Source: Candidatus Altimarinota bacterium (GTDB lineage Bacteria > Patescibacteriota > Gracilibacteria > BD1-5 > UBA6164). Taken from it: DNA of 26,444 nucleotides. The notes under the pieces are model-generated. The model saw only the letters and a list, made by a program, of their open reading frames with translations, searched no databases and was not told the DNA's origin. Both the position numbers and the translations under genes were made by a program. Shown piece by piece: positions 8,440 through 16,875 of this stretch (position 1 is the first letter of the stretch; each line of letters starts with the position of its first letter). The stretch lies in NCBI GenBank assembly GCA_027062145.1, contig JAMOTX010000078.1:1-26444 (forward strand), read 5' to 3'.

Positions 8440-9579
8440 CTATTTCCACCAGCTTGTGCTTTCATCTTTAGCTTCTGTTGTTACAACTGGATTTTTATTT
8501 CCATTTACAACAAGAACTTTAAGTGGATCTTTTTGTGTTTTTGTTTTTTTAACTACTGGTGTGTTATTGTATGACTGTGGGTCATTTGTGATAACATCGC
8601 CACCACTATATCTAATAGCAGATTGGTAAGTTTTACCATTTCTAAGGCCTTTTCTTACTGATGCAGGTGCATTATAGTATTTTAAACGACTGTCTACATT
8701 TTTTGTTCTGATAGTATAAGGTAATCTTACAAAATCAATACGAGCAGAATCATCAGTTGAATAACCTTCATATAGACGAGCATTATCATTACCATCAATA
8801 TGACCAGCATCTACAATACAAACAGCATATAAGTTAACTGGACCAGTTGCAGATTTTAAACCTACACCTGTAGAACAGATACCTGTTTCACCATTACCAA
8901 AATCTATAGTTTTAAAACCATGGAATTTAGCTGTATTATATACACCAACTGCATGTGGAGAAGCTGTAAGTTCAGTAAGTGTAACAGATTGACTGTCTAC
9001 TTGCTGTTTAAGTGCAGCAACATCTTGTGCATGTTTTTTGTTTAAAGCAGCGATTTTTGTATTTGCATTGTTGATAACAGCTTGATCAGCAGATTGATAA
9101 GCAATAGTTAACTCTCTTTTTGCAGTTGCAAGATTAGCTGTTGTAGCAGATAATTTACTTTTTAAAGCAATCAACTCAGCATCATGTGCAGTTTTTCTCA
9201 TATATGGATTAGCTGTACCATCGATACCAATCATAAGTGTTTTTTGATTTGCACTCATAGCATCCCATAATGGAGATTTTAAACCACAAACTTCATTTAC
9301 AATACGATCAACAGTAGTAACACCACTGTACGCTTCATCAGATGCATCTAACATTTTTGTATATTTTTTGATCTCTTTAATAAGTGTAGGCTTAACCTTC
9401 TTAACTACTTCAGCTTGATCAAAAAGTTCTTGTGCAGATACACCTTTGTACTCTTGCGATACTTTTACTGTAAAATCTCTATCTAAAAGAGGTGTAGTAC
9501 AATTTGTATCTTCTACTGCATATGCAGAACTAACTAATAATGACGCAGCTACTGCTGCTATAATAATATTTTTTTTCAT
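8440..9579 (-). CDS. Secreted coiled-coil protein, standard-code gene
   Basis: The 379-residue protein starts with a clear Sec signal peptide (MKKNIIIAAVAASLLVSSAYA, cut before VED). Residues about 130-205 form a long heptad-rich helix (LIALKSKLSATTANLATAKR and on), and the C-terminal part is a beta-rich domain with two cysteines (GICSTG and YAVCIVD) that may form a disulfide. The ATG has AGGAG about seven bases upstream and the stop is TAG. There are no in-frame TGA codons, and glycine is always GGN. The style is that of a periplasmic or surface protein of a diderm bacterium, and Campylobacterota would fit. I do not recognise the family. The lipoprotein gene lies 90 bases upstream on the same strand, so they probably form a pair. 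A code-25 cell is expected to be monoderm, which makes this product out of place. Confidence 0.75.
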   Translation of the reverse strand: MKKNIIIAAVAASLLVSSAYAVEDTNCTTPLLDRDFTVKVSQEYKGVSAQELFDQAEVVKKVKPTLIKEIKKYTKMLDASDEAYSGVTTVDRIVNEVCGLKSPLWDAMSANQKTLMIGIDGTANPYMRKTAHDAELIALKSKLSATTANLATAKRELTIAYQSADQAVINNANTKIAALNKKHAQDVAALKQQVDSQSVTLTELTASPHAVGVYNTAKFHGFKTIDFGNGETGICSTGVGLKSATGPVNLYAVCIVDAGHIDGNDNARLYEGYSTDDSARIDFVRLPYTIRTKNVDSRLKYYNAPASVRKGLRNGKTYQSAIRYSGGDVITNDPQSYNNTPVVKKTKTQKDPLKVLVVNGNKNPVVTTEAKDESTSWWK

Positions 9580-9585
9580 GACAGA

Positions 9586-9590
9586 CTCCT
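9586..9590 (-). promoter_or_regulatory. Shine-Dalgarno site of the 9579 gene
   Basis: AGGAG on the minus strand lies six bases before the ATG at 9579. Strong sites like this are seen only before the standard-code genes in the window. Confidence 0.7.
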
Positions 9591-9669
9591 TATAAGTGTT
9601 GTCTATTTAAACTGTAGTACTGAAAAAATACTACAAGTTGATTAAATCTAAAATAAATTTTAGATACAC

Positions 9670-10203
9670 CTATTTCGCAATTGTTTTATCAACCACTTTT
9701 TTAGGAAGATGATTTAATGCATCACTTATTTGTTTCTCTTTCCAATTAAATGGGAGAAATAAATGATCTTTAACCATATGTCCTCTTTTGCGTTTTATTT
9801 TAGTAGAATGTAGAACATAACCTTTTACATTAATCTTTTGCTCATTGCAAACTTTTATGATTTTAGGCATAAGAATCAAGTCATTTGAATGTCTATCAGC
9901 CCATGGTTCATATTTTACATCACATTTACGCAATTTTTGTTTTAATAGAACTGATTTTTTAAAGTCAGATTTACTGACAGAACCAGGTCCATTTATTTTA
10001 ATATTAGCTTTTTCTTTAGATGTTTTATTTGTATTTTCAATAATATCTTCTTTTTCAAAAATATTACTATCAACACTATTATTATCATCATCTGACAAAA
10101 CTACGGCACTAGATCCTTTTTCCTGTTTACTAATATTGTGAGATGCGCATCCTGCGACAAATACACTAATAAGTAAAACTATTACCAATCTAATAATATA
10201 CAT
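9670..10203 (-). CDS. Lipoprotein, standard-code gene
   Basis: A hydrophobic leader ends in the lipobox VAGC, so the mature protein should begin at that cysteine and be lipidated. The rest (about 158 residues) is hydrophilic: a Ser/Asp-rich linker, then a basic C-terminal domain with CDVKYEPW and HLFLPFNWKEKQISDALNHL. Two ATGs are possible, at 10209 and 10203. The strong AGGAGG at 10212-10217 is only two bases from the first but eight from the second, so I take 10203 (177 residues). The stop is TAG, there is no in-frame TGA, and glycine is GGN only. Together with the secreted coiled-coil protein 90 bases downstream it may form an envelope-associated pair. I do not recognise a family; conjugation or pilus accessory lipoproteins look similar but nothing proves this. 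Confidence 0.75.
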   Translation of the reverse strand: MYIIRLVIVLLISVFVAGCASHNISKQEKGSSAVVLSDDDNNSVDSNIFEKEDIIENTNKTSKEKANIKINGPGSVSKSDFKKSVLLKQKLRKCDVKYEPWADRHSNDLILMPKIIKVCNEQKINVKGYVLHSTKIKRKRGHMVKDHLFLPFNWKEKQISDALNHLPKKVVDKTIAK

Positions 10204-10211
10204 GTACATTA

Positions 10212-10217
10212 CCTCCT
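10212..10217 (-). promoter_or_regulatory. Strong Shine-Dalgarno site deciding the lipoprotein start
   Basis: AGGAGG on the minus strand is spaced eight bases from the ATG at 10203 and two bases from the ATG at 10209, favouring the former. It is the best Shine-Dalgarno match in the window. Confidence 0.75.
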
Positions 10218-10349
10218 TTTCAAAGTATTGATATAACAGATCTGTCTATAGAGACTTGTATGTTATATATAAATTTTTATTAATGTCAAATGTTTTTTCA
10301 CTATTTATATGGATTGTCAACAATAAGCTTCATTACTATGCTATCTTGA

Positions 10350-10355
10350 TATAAT
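10350..10355 (+). promoter_or_regulatory. Extended -10 element upstream of prepilin peptidase
   Basis: TATAAT preceded by TGA, about 45 bases before the ATG at 10401. No good -35 is seen at 17 bases. A second TATAAT at 10381-10386 is closer to the start. Either could drive the gene. Confidence 0.35.
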
Positions 10356-10400
10356 TTTTAAATATATATAATAAATTAAATATAATTTAACATTTTAATA

Positions 10401-11384
10401 ATGAATATTATTTTCTACATATATCTATTTATTTTTTGAACAATGTTTTGAAGTTTTGCTTCAGTTTTAATTTATAGATTAAAATCATGAGAAGCCTGAA
10501 TTTTAACATGAAGAAGTCACTGCCCTAAATGTAATAACATACTACAAACACTAGAATTAATTCCTATATTTTCATGGCTTAAAAATCTATGAAAATGTCA
10601 TTATTGTAAAGAAAAGATAAGTAACATATACCCTTTTCTTGAACTAAGTACATGAATTCTTTTTTCATTAATATGATACTTTTTAATAGATTATAATTTA
10701 ATATATTCTTTAGATTATTTTGAAATAACAAAATTAATTTTGTGGTTAAGTATTTGATTTATTACTATTTTATATACTTTTTATGATTTACTTTTTTTAG
10801 AAATTCATGATTGAATAATGCTTAGTTGAATTAGTTTATGATTTATAATGTTATCATTTGATACATTTTTAAATAATAATTTATTCATTTCTATTTCATC
10901 TATATTAATGTCTATCTCTATAATAGGATTGTTGTATATAATAATGGTTAAAGAATTAAAAGAAGTTTGGGATGTTTTAATTATAGTATGAATTATATTA
11001 AGTTTAATTTGATATAAATTATATTTTTGAATAGATTTAACTAGTATAGCAATATTTGATTGATTAATTGCATCTCTTATAATTTTTATATTCTTTTTCT
11101 TACAAATACTTGTTTCAAAATGAGCATGGATGTGAGGTTGAGATTTGAGAATAGCCATTATGATATGATTGTTATTGTGAACATGATTAGTATTCCCTTC
11201 ACTTATGACTACATATTTAATAGGTAGTATTATATGAATTTCATATGTAATATATTGAAAGATTAAAAAAAATTGAACAACTATTAATTCTCAAGTACCT
11301 TTTTGACCATTTTTAGCCATTTGATTTTTTATAACATTATTTTATTCAGATCAAATATTTAATTTGATGAATATTTATTTATAA
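10401..11384 (+). CDS. pilD: Prepilin peptidase (type IV leader peptidase)
   Basis: This membrane aspartyl protease cuts and often N-methylates type IV prepilins. The 327-residue protein has the N-terminal pattern FGTMFGSFASVLIYRLK, then a zinc-type CPKCN...CHYCK pair of CxxC motifs (about 44-80), then a series of membrane helices. The C-terminal catalytic motif reads GGGDLR (about 247-252), with two of the three glycines encoded by TGA, followed by PFGPFLAIG near the end. The first catalytic Asp is probably in YDLLFLEIHD (about 131-140), the family's D-x2-x-IPD-like site with variation. It stands alone; no pilin gene is in the window. It begins about 190 bases after the lipoprotein island, so the island's right edge lies between 10218 and about 10400. 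The assignment is very secure. Confidence 0.93.
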
Positions 11385-11395
11385 TAAAATAAAGT

Positions 11396-11443
11396 CTTTG
11401 TAAAGTTAAATAAATTTACAAAGAATAATTAAAATGATATAAT
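11396..11443 (+). promoter_or_regulatory. Promoter with overlapping inverted repeat
   Basis: TTTACA (11415-11420) and TATAAT (11438-11443) are 17 bases apart, and TG plus one base precedes the -10. The -35 box is inside the right arm of an inverted repeat, CTTTGTAAA (11396-11404) and TTTACAAAG (11415-11423). That repeat could be an operator or the terminator of the prepilin peptidase gene. Confidence 0.6.
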
Positions 11444-11472
11444 AATATTAATTTAAAAATAAAAACAAAAGT

Positions 11473-12015
11473 ATGCCAAATAAAAAACAATTAACTGCAA
11501 TTAGAGATTTTATAATAACTGCTGAAAAATCTATTAAAAGTGCTAAAAAATTATTAAAAGATGTATTAGAGGATAATAATTTAACTTTAGATACTAATAT
11601 TCAATTAGATACTAAATGATTAAATGCTTATTCAAGTGATGATTCTAAAATAATAGAATGAGTATTTACTTGAGAGGAAATGTTATGAGCTGATGGTAAT
11701 AAGTACCCTGTCCCAGCTAATTATTCTTCAAAATCAAAACTTGTACAATGAGATAAACTGAAAGTCACAATTACACCAAATGGTAAAATGCTATATAAAC
11801 AAATAGCTCCTATTAATAGATCTTTTATTACTGGTTTGGTAGTAAAAGAAAAAGAAAAATTTCAAGTTGTTGCTGAATGAAAAACTTATGATTTATTAAC
11901 TGCAGCAGTAACTCACTTCAAAGCTAGTATTTGAGATACAGTAACTGTTATTATTCCTGAATGAAAAGAGGCTACTTTTGCAGCTATTGATTTAGTTGTT
12001 CCTTCTGAACAATAA
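11473..12015 (+). CDS. Conserved-looking hypothetical protein, 180 residues
   Basis: The frame uses TGA for glycine throughout (for example IIEGVFTGEEMLGADGNKY). The N-terminal 35 residues are a Lys-rich helix (MPNKKQLTAIRDFIITAEKS). The remainder is predicted beta-rich with turns such as GDKLKVTITPNGKM and IGDTVTVIIPEGKEA, suggesting one or two small beta-barrel modules of OB or SH3 type. There is no signal peptide or membrane segment. It has its own promoter (11396-11443) and ends in a hairpin shared with the converging gene, so it is a single-gene transcript. I do not recognise the family; a nucleic-acid-binding role would fit the basic helix and barrel look but is a guess. Confidence 0.7.
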
Positions 12016-12044
12016 AAAAAGAACTTTTATAAAGTTCTTTTTTT
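12014..12044. terminator. Bidirectional terminator
   Basis: AAAAAAAGAACTTT and its reverse complement flank TAT. The hairpin overlaps the stop of the plus gene (12013-12015) and that of the minus gene (12043-12045). Confidence 0.8.
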
Positions 12045-12513
12045 ATTGTGCTAAATTTATAAATTCTGTACTATCAATTGAAAATTCTCATTTAACTTTA
12101 TACGATGATACTTCATCTATATGTTGTCATAAAGTAGTTAAAAAAGTAGATTTTCAATCTCAATATGGCACTACCATTCTCGCTTCAATATTTTCAAATA
12201 TTTTAGCAGATTCTTTTGATCATTTAATAATCAAAACATCTACATCTCCAAAAAATGATAATATTTCTTCTTTTAATTCAAATGTATCATTAGTTATTAT
12301 AACTAAATGTTTTGAATCAATAGTAAAACTATAAAATAAATTATTATTATATGATTTAACTTCTAGAAGTATTCATGATTTTTCAAATTCTCATGCATGT
12401 ACAACATTTAAATTATCAATTTTAACCTCTAATGAATTAGTATCTAAAGCTATAGTAGCTTTAGATCCATCTGAAACAGAAATAATTCCTGCTTTATTAT
12501 TAATTTCAATCAT
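12043..12513 (-). CDS. MBL-fold-like protein lacking the metal-binding core
   Basis: The 156-residue protein, open only with UGA = Gly, resembles the UPF0173/MBL-type beta-lactamase fold hydrolases shrunken to their outer parts. It has an N-terminal strand set, then FGDVDVLIIKGSKESAKIFE and IEARMVVPYGDGKSTFL, the place where the family has a conserved His in 'P-H/Y' sequences. The HxHxDH zinc motif is absent, so hydrolase activity is unlikely. It may be a derived regulatory or structural version, or the likeness may be superficial. It lies 13 bases downstream of the Nudix gene and is probably co-transcribed with it. Its last codons form half of the shared terminator. Confidence 0.55.
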
Positions 12514-12526
12514 TTATAAATTTTAA

Positions 12527-12979
12527 TTATATAAAAAATGTTTTATTTCTTCAAATAATAGCATGTATATCAAACATGACTTTAACCTTTTTAATTTCAT
12601 CTAAAGTGAACCAATCGTATCAAACGAATCTTTCTTCTTTTTGAACTATAGGATTTTTTGTTCAATTGTATTTAACCAAAAATAAATAAACATCTTTATC
12701 TATAACTGGATTATTTTTTAAGTATCAAGCTGTAAAAGTATAATTAAGCTTTGTAATAAATTTAATAACTTCTAAATCCTTTTTATCTAAACCTGCCTCT
12801 TCACTTATCTCTCTAACAGCAGTATCTTTAGCTACTTCACCCTCTTCTATATGTCATTTAGGTATAACATATACTTCTGAATTTTTTGAATTTAGCCATT
12901 TTAAAAGTAGAACTTCAACCTTATTACCATTCTTACGATATACAATTCAACCTGAACTTTTTTCGTATTTTTTTGCCAT
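12527..12979 (-). CDS. Nudix hydrolase
   Basis: Nudix enzymes hydrolyse nucleoside diphosphates linked to another group, for example oxidised nucleotides or ApnA. The 150-residue protein has a full Nudix box, GHIEEGEVAKDTAVREISEE followed by AGL (about 46-68), with every catalytic Glu present. The first Gly of the box is encoded by TGA. Before it comes SSGGIVYRKNGNKVEVLLLK, the usual first strand, and after it the beta-sheet and a closing helix. Substrate cannot be told; the short single-domain form resembles diadenosine tetraphosphatase-like or MutT-like members. The ATG at 12979 is followed by MAKKYEKSSG and has no Shine-Dalgarno site. It is first in a two-gene transcript with the MBL-like protein. 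Confidence 0.9.
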
Positions 12980-13067
12980 AATTTTTGTAGGTCTAATCTA
13001 TCTAAACTAGATTTAGTATAAATAAAAACATTCAAAATTCAAGTTAATTTAAAAAGTATCGTTATTT

Positions 13068-13096
13068 TTGCATATATATTTTTAATATGATAAAAT
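13068..13096 (+). promoter_or_regulatory. Extended -10 promoter for the sortase gene
   Basis: TTGCAT (13068-13073) and TAAAAT (13091-13096) are 17 bases apart, with TGA directly before the -10. The leader AATAAAAATAAAAACAAAAA runs to the ATG at 13124, almost the same as that before 11473. Confidence 0.5.
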
Positions 13097-13123
13097 AATA
13101 TAAATAAAAATAAAAACAAAAAC

Positions 13124-14191
13124 ATGTCTAATACAGAAAATAACATAAATAAAAATATAGATATTCTTCAAGAACTAGATATAAAAGAAGAAATTAAAAT
13201 ATTACAATCTCAATCAAATATTAATACTAATATTTGATTATCTCAGGAGGATGAAAAATATAATGAAATTAAAATATTAAATATTAAAGAGGAAGTTAAA
13301 AGATTAGAAAATGAATCAATAAATAAAAAAACTAATTTTAACACTGAAGATAATAATAATTTTAATAACAGAAAAACTAATAGAATTGAAAAAAGAAAAA
13401 AAATATACTTTCTTTCTTCTATAATATTTTTTACTAAATATTTAATTACTTCATCATTAATTTTTTGAGTACTATTATTAACAACTAACTACAGTGCTTA
13501 TATAAACATAGCTAAAAGTTATATTTATTCTTGAGAAATGAAAATAACTGAACAAAGATTAGTTAATTCAGTTGAAGCAACAAACATAAAAGATAAGTAT
13601 AAAGATATAGCCAAAGAAAAAGTTGAAAATAAAATAATAGATAAAACTATAAGTGAAGAAAAAGAAACAAAATTATCTATAAAAAAATTAAAAAAGAAAC
13701 AAGACAAAAAAGATATTAATTTAAATATTAAGATTACACCATATAGTAATAGAGTAATAATTCCTAAAATATGAAAAAACATACCACTACTTGATATTAA
13801 AAATAGAAATATTTCAGGTGAAAGTGAATTAAATGATATATTTGCAAAAGAATTAGAAAAATGAATTATTAGATATCCAGGTAGTTCTAAACCATGAGAA
13901 AATTGAACTAGTTTCATATTTTGACATTCATCAAATTTTCCATGGATTAAGTGAGAATACAATGATGTATTTGCTACTCTAGATAATGTTTCTTATTGAG
14001 ATGAAATAATAGTCTACTATTGACAAGAAAAATTTAAATACAAAATTAGAGAAAAAAAAGTAATAACTCCTTGAGACGTTTCTGTTTTAGAAAGAAATAA
14101 GAAAAAATCAGAAATAACTTTAATGACATGTTGGCCAATATGAACAACTTTAAATAGATTGATTGTAATATGAGAATTAATAGAAGAGTAA
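13124..14191 (+). CDS. Sortase with long cytoplasmic N-terminus
   Basis: Sortases are membrane-bound cysteine transpeptidases that attach proteins to the wall or polymerise pili. The 355-residue protein has a charged coiled-coil-like N-terminus (1-90), a membrane segment (about 95-130), a Lys/Glu-rich linker, and a catalytic domain from about 205. The expected triad is visible: His268 in FIFGHSSNFPW, Cys336 in TLMTCWPIG and Arg345 in TTLNRLIVIG. The TC-x-P context fits sortase classes with a Trp after the Cys. Glycines in and around the domain are mostly TGA. The 90-residue N-terminal extension before the membrane segment is longer than usual. A small membrane protein follows 21 bases later and may be a partner. 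No protein with a sorting signal is seen in this window. Confidence 0.92.
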
Positions 14192-14212
14192 TTTAATTAA
14201 TTATATATAAAA

Positions 14213-14485
14213 ATGATTTGATTTGAATATAAATATACTACATCATCAGACATACTTAATAATTTAAAATTATTAACTGAGTACTCCATAGTAGAGTATT
14301 CAGTTTTAATAGTTTTACTTATTTTAATGGTAACAATGATTTACTACATTTTACCAATATATAATATCAGAAAAGATACTTTAAATATAAAAAAAGCAAA
14401 AGAAAAAAAGAAAGAGCTTTTAAGGTTAATAGTTATCCAAGCTAAAATTAATGAAGATATTGAAAAAGAATTAGATATTCACTAA
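14213..14485 (+). CDS. Small single-pass membrane protein downstream of sortase
   Basis: This is a 90-residue frame with one TGA at codon 3 (MIGFEYKYTT). A single strong membrane segment lies at about 33-53 (SVLIVLLILMVTMIYYILP), followed by a basic, helical cytoplasmic tail rich in Lys and Glu. It follows the sortase stop by 21 bases and is likely to be in the same transcript, ending at the shared hairpin 14485-14512. It lacks a sorting motif. I do not recognise it; an accessory subunit of the sortase is a guess from position alone. Confidence 0.7.
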
Positions 14486-14512
14486 AAAAAGAACCATAAA
14501 TGGTTCTTTTTT
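14485..14512. terminator. Bidirectional terminator between sortase operon and rlmE
   Basis: AAAAAAGAACCAT and its exact reverse complement flank AA. The stem touches the stop codons of both converging genes (14483-14485 and 14511-14513). Confidence 0.8.
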
Positions 14513-15206
14513 ATTTTTTTCTTCTTAGCTCTTTTTTTCATAAGCATATTACATATTCTTCATGAGAACTATCACGACAAGCCATTGGTTTATATGTTTT
14601 CATAGAATCAAATCTTTTTCTTACTTGCATAGCAAGATCATTAAAGTCTTCTCATTTAAAAACTTTTAAAATCATATTTCAACCTGTTTTTAAAAATCTA
14701 TCTGAAAATTCACATATAGCTATGTTTAATTCTACAGAGGCATATTGATCTACATCGAATCTACCAGTAGTATTAGGAGCAATATCACTAGTAATAACAT
14801 CAAATTGATCATCTCATATTATTTCTAATACTTGTTTTGATAATTCATCATAATCAAAAATACTACAAACTAAAGTTGATACATTTGGGTATGAAAATGG
14901 TTTACATTCTTTTAAATCAACTCAAATAATAGTTTTTTCTCTAACTATATTTCTAATTGCTTGTAAAAAAGAACCTGGAGCACAACCTATATCCATAACT
15001 GAATAATCAGGTTTAATTAAATTAAACCTTTCTTGTATTTCAAGTAATTTATAAATACTTCTCGCTCTAAATCCTGCTTTTCTAGCTTTAACAGCATATT
15101 CATCATTTACTTGATAACTTCATCTTTGAACCTTTTTCTTTCTATGAAATCCTACCTTAGGTGCTGTTGGTTTCTTCTTATTACCTATTCTATTTATTTT
15201 TGCCAT
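14511..15206 (-). CDS. rlmE: 23S rRNA 2'-O-methyltransferase RlmE/FtsJ-like
   Basis: RlmE methylates the 2'-O of a uridine in the A-loop of 23S rRNA using SAM. The 231-residue protein has a basic N-terminal arm (about 1-30), SAM motif I DIGCAPGSFLQAI (about 77-89), motif with catalytic Asp SDIAPNTTG (about 138-146), and catalytic Lys in LKVFKGEDF (about 185-193); the last glycine is TGA. Length and order match the family. It is the last gene of the minus operon: the ATPase gene stops two bases before its ATG, so translation is likely coupled. It ends in the hairpin shared with the sortase transcript. The K-D-K-E arrangement of the family seems complete (first Lys probably in the RKAGFRARS region). 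Secure call. Confidence 0.92.
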
Positions 15207-15208
15207 AT

Positions 15209-15727
15209 TTAATTATTATTTTTATTTCAAGTTAACGTAACTTTATTGAATTTTACGAATTTGTAAAATGCTTCATCAAAATCATCTCAATTATATTTTT
15301 CTAAAATTATATCTATATCAGTATATGTAGATGAAAATCATTCTATATATTTACTTACCACATCCTTTGAATAAGCCATTTTTTTACAGTGTAAATAATT
15401 ACATATTTTAGCATGATGATTATCAGTTTTTATATATTTAATCTTTCATAAAAAACTAAATATGTAAAAATAATTAATTGAAATATGAGAAGCTACTATG
15501 AATTTCTCCTTTTTAAAAAATTGAAAAAATAATTTAATAAAATCAAAAAAATCAAAAATCTCATCAATTATAATTATATTTTTATTTAAACTTTTATTTT
15601 CGTGAACTAGTTTTTTTATATAACTAGACTTCCCGCTTCAACTATTTCATACAAAAACTATATACTTGTGTTTAGAAAAATCATAATTTAATAATCCTAA
15701 ATAATCATCAAAATTGTTATTTATCAT
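15209..15727 (-). CDS. Small P-loop ATPase
   Basis: The 172-residue protein has a Walker A loop GNSGSGKSS (about 25-33), in which the first two glycines are TGA and the third is GGG, and a likely Walker B stretch NIIIIDEIFDFF (about 47-58). Few other known motifs appear; later residues include HHAKICNYLHCKK, a His/Cys cluster that may bind metal. No membrane segment is seen. The ATG overlaps the stop of the upstream gene in ATGATAA (15721-15727), and the following gene starts two bases after its stop, so it sits in a coupled four-gene operon. It could be a small AAA- or KAP-like NTPase fed by the upstream membrane protein. I do not recognise a family. Confidence 0.75.
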
Positions 15728-16875
15728 TTTAAGAAATGTTCATATTTAAAAAATGTTGCATCTCATATTAATTCTTGATCAATAAATTTATCATGAATCA
15801 ATTGAACTTCCCAGTGAACAGATATACCATGAGTAGAAGAAATCATTTGTTCAGGATATAAAACTTTGTACATTCTTTCAAATGAAACTGATCCTTTTAA
15901 ATAATCACTTATATCTGTATTTTTAGGTATAAAATCTATTTTTTCTTTATGTAAAGAAATTGCTCTTATAGGTTCTGTAAATGAAACTGTCCTTCTATTT
16001 GATCAACTTCATCTTACATATTGTCCTTTTTCCATATTACACGCAACAATTCTAATCTCAACATTTTTTAAATCGACTCTAGATTTTCATGTAACAATGT
16101 TTCTAAGTCTATATTCTTTTACTTTATCTCAAACAAATTTAGTTTGTCTAAAAACGAAGGTCATATATCTTCTAAGTTGAGTTTTTATCATAAACCAAAT
16201 TCATGCTCACAATGCTCAACTTCAAGCTAATGAATTAAATAATGGTGAACTTGAATCTCAATCAGATTGATAATGAGAATAAAAAAACGTTTGTGCTTCT
16301 CAAACAAATTGATCATGAAATCAAACAATTGTATTTATCATAATAATAAATGCACCAAATATAGACAGTCAGAAAATTAAGGCCATAGCATCAAAAGGAA
16401 TAGCTCACATGTTATCTATTAAATTAAAATTATCTTTTGGTTCAATTATAGATTTTCATGGTGACAATACCTTTGGTTTTATGAAAACTGATTCTTGAAT
16501 TTTACTTGTTATTTTTGTATCAAAAAATATAGAATCATCAACTACTAATTCTATAAATAAGTTTATATTTATTTGATTTCATTTATATGAAAAGTTTTTA
16601 TATTTTGATAAATCTATAATTATTTTTTCAATTCATGAATCAACAGTAAATTTCTTTTTAAATAATACTTTTCTAGAATCAACAGGACTAGAATCAATTA
16701 CTTTCACCTCTGAAACTAAACGAAATTTAGCAGTTTTTCAATATAATTCTCTATCATTAATATCTACTAAACATTCTAATTTTTTATTAACTACTTTATT
16801 TGTAATCTTAATTTTTTTTGATTTTTTTTCCTTAAATTCGTTTTTAGTATTTGTACTAAAGAAATTTTCAAACAT
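15721..16875 (-). CDS. Membrane protein with cytoplasmic or extracytoplasmic beta domains
   Basis: The 384-residue protein has an N-terminal beta-rich part (about 20-130; strands such as KIKITNKVVNKKLECLVDI and GKTAKFRLVSEVKV), a central pair of membrane segments (about 160-185 and 210-235) with Gly codons TGA, and a C-terminal beta-rich domain ending ISVHWEVQLIHDK. The two beta parts recall arrestin-like or immunoglobulin-like folds, but the resemblance is only in pattern. Its ATG shares a base with the stop of the hydrolase fusion (TAATG), and its stop overlaps the ATPase start (ATGATAA), so the three genes are probably translated together. I do not recognise the family. Confidence 0.75.

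Noticed and set aside
9845..10141. Plus-strand ORF of 98 codons
   Set aside because: It is antisense to the lipoprotein, which has a lipobox and a strong ribosome site.
10805..11158. Minus-strand ORF of 117 codons
   Set aside because: It lies antisense to the prepilin peptidase, whose motifs (CxxC pairs, GGGDLR) are clear; the ORF is long only because the AT-rich antisense lacks stops.
13525..13962. Minus-strand ORF of 145 codons
   Set aside because: It is antisense to the sortase, whose triad and domain order are intact.
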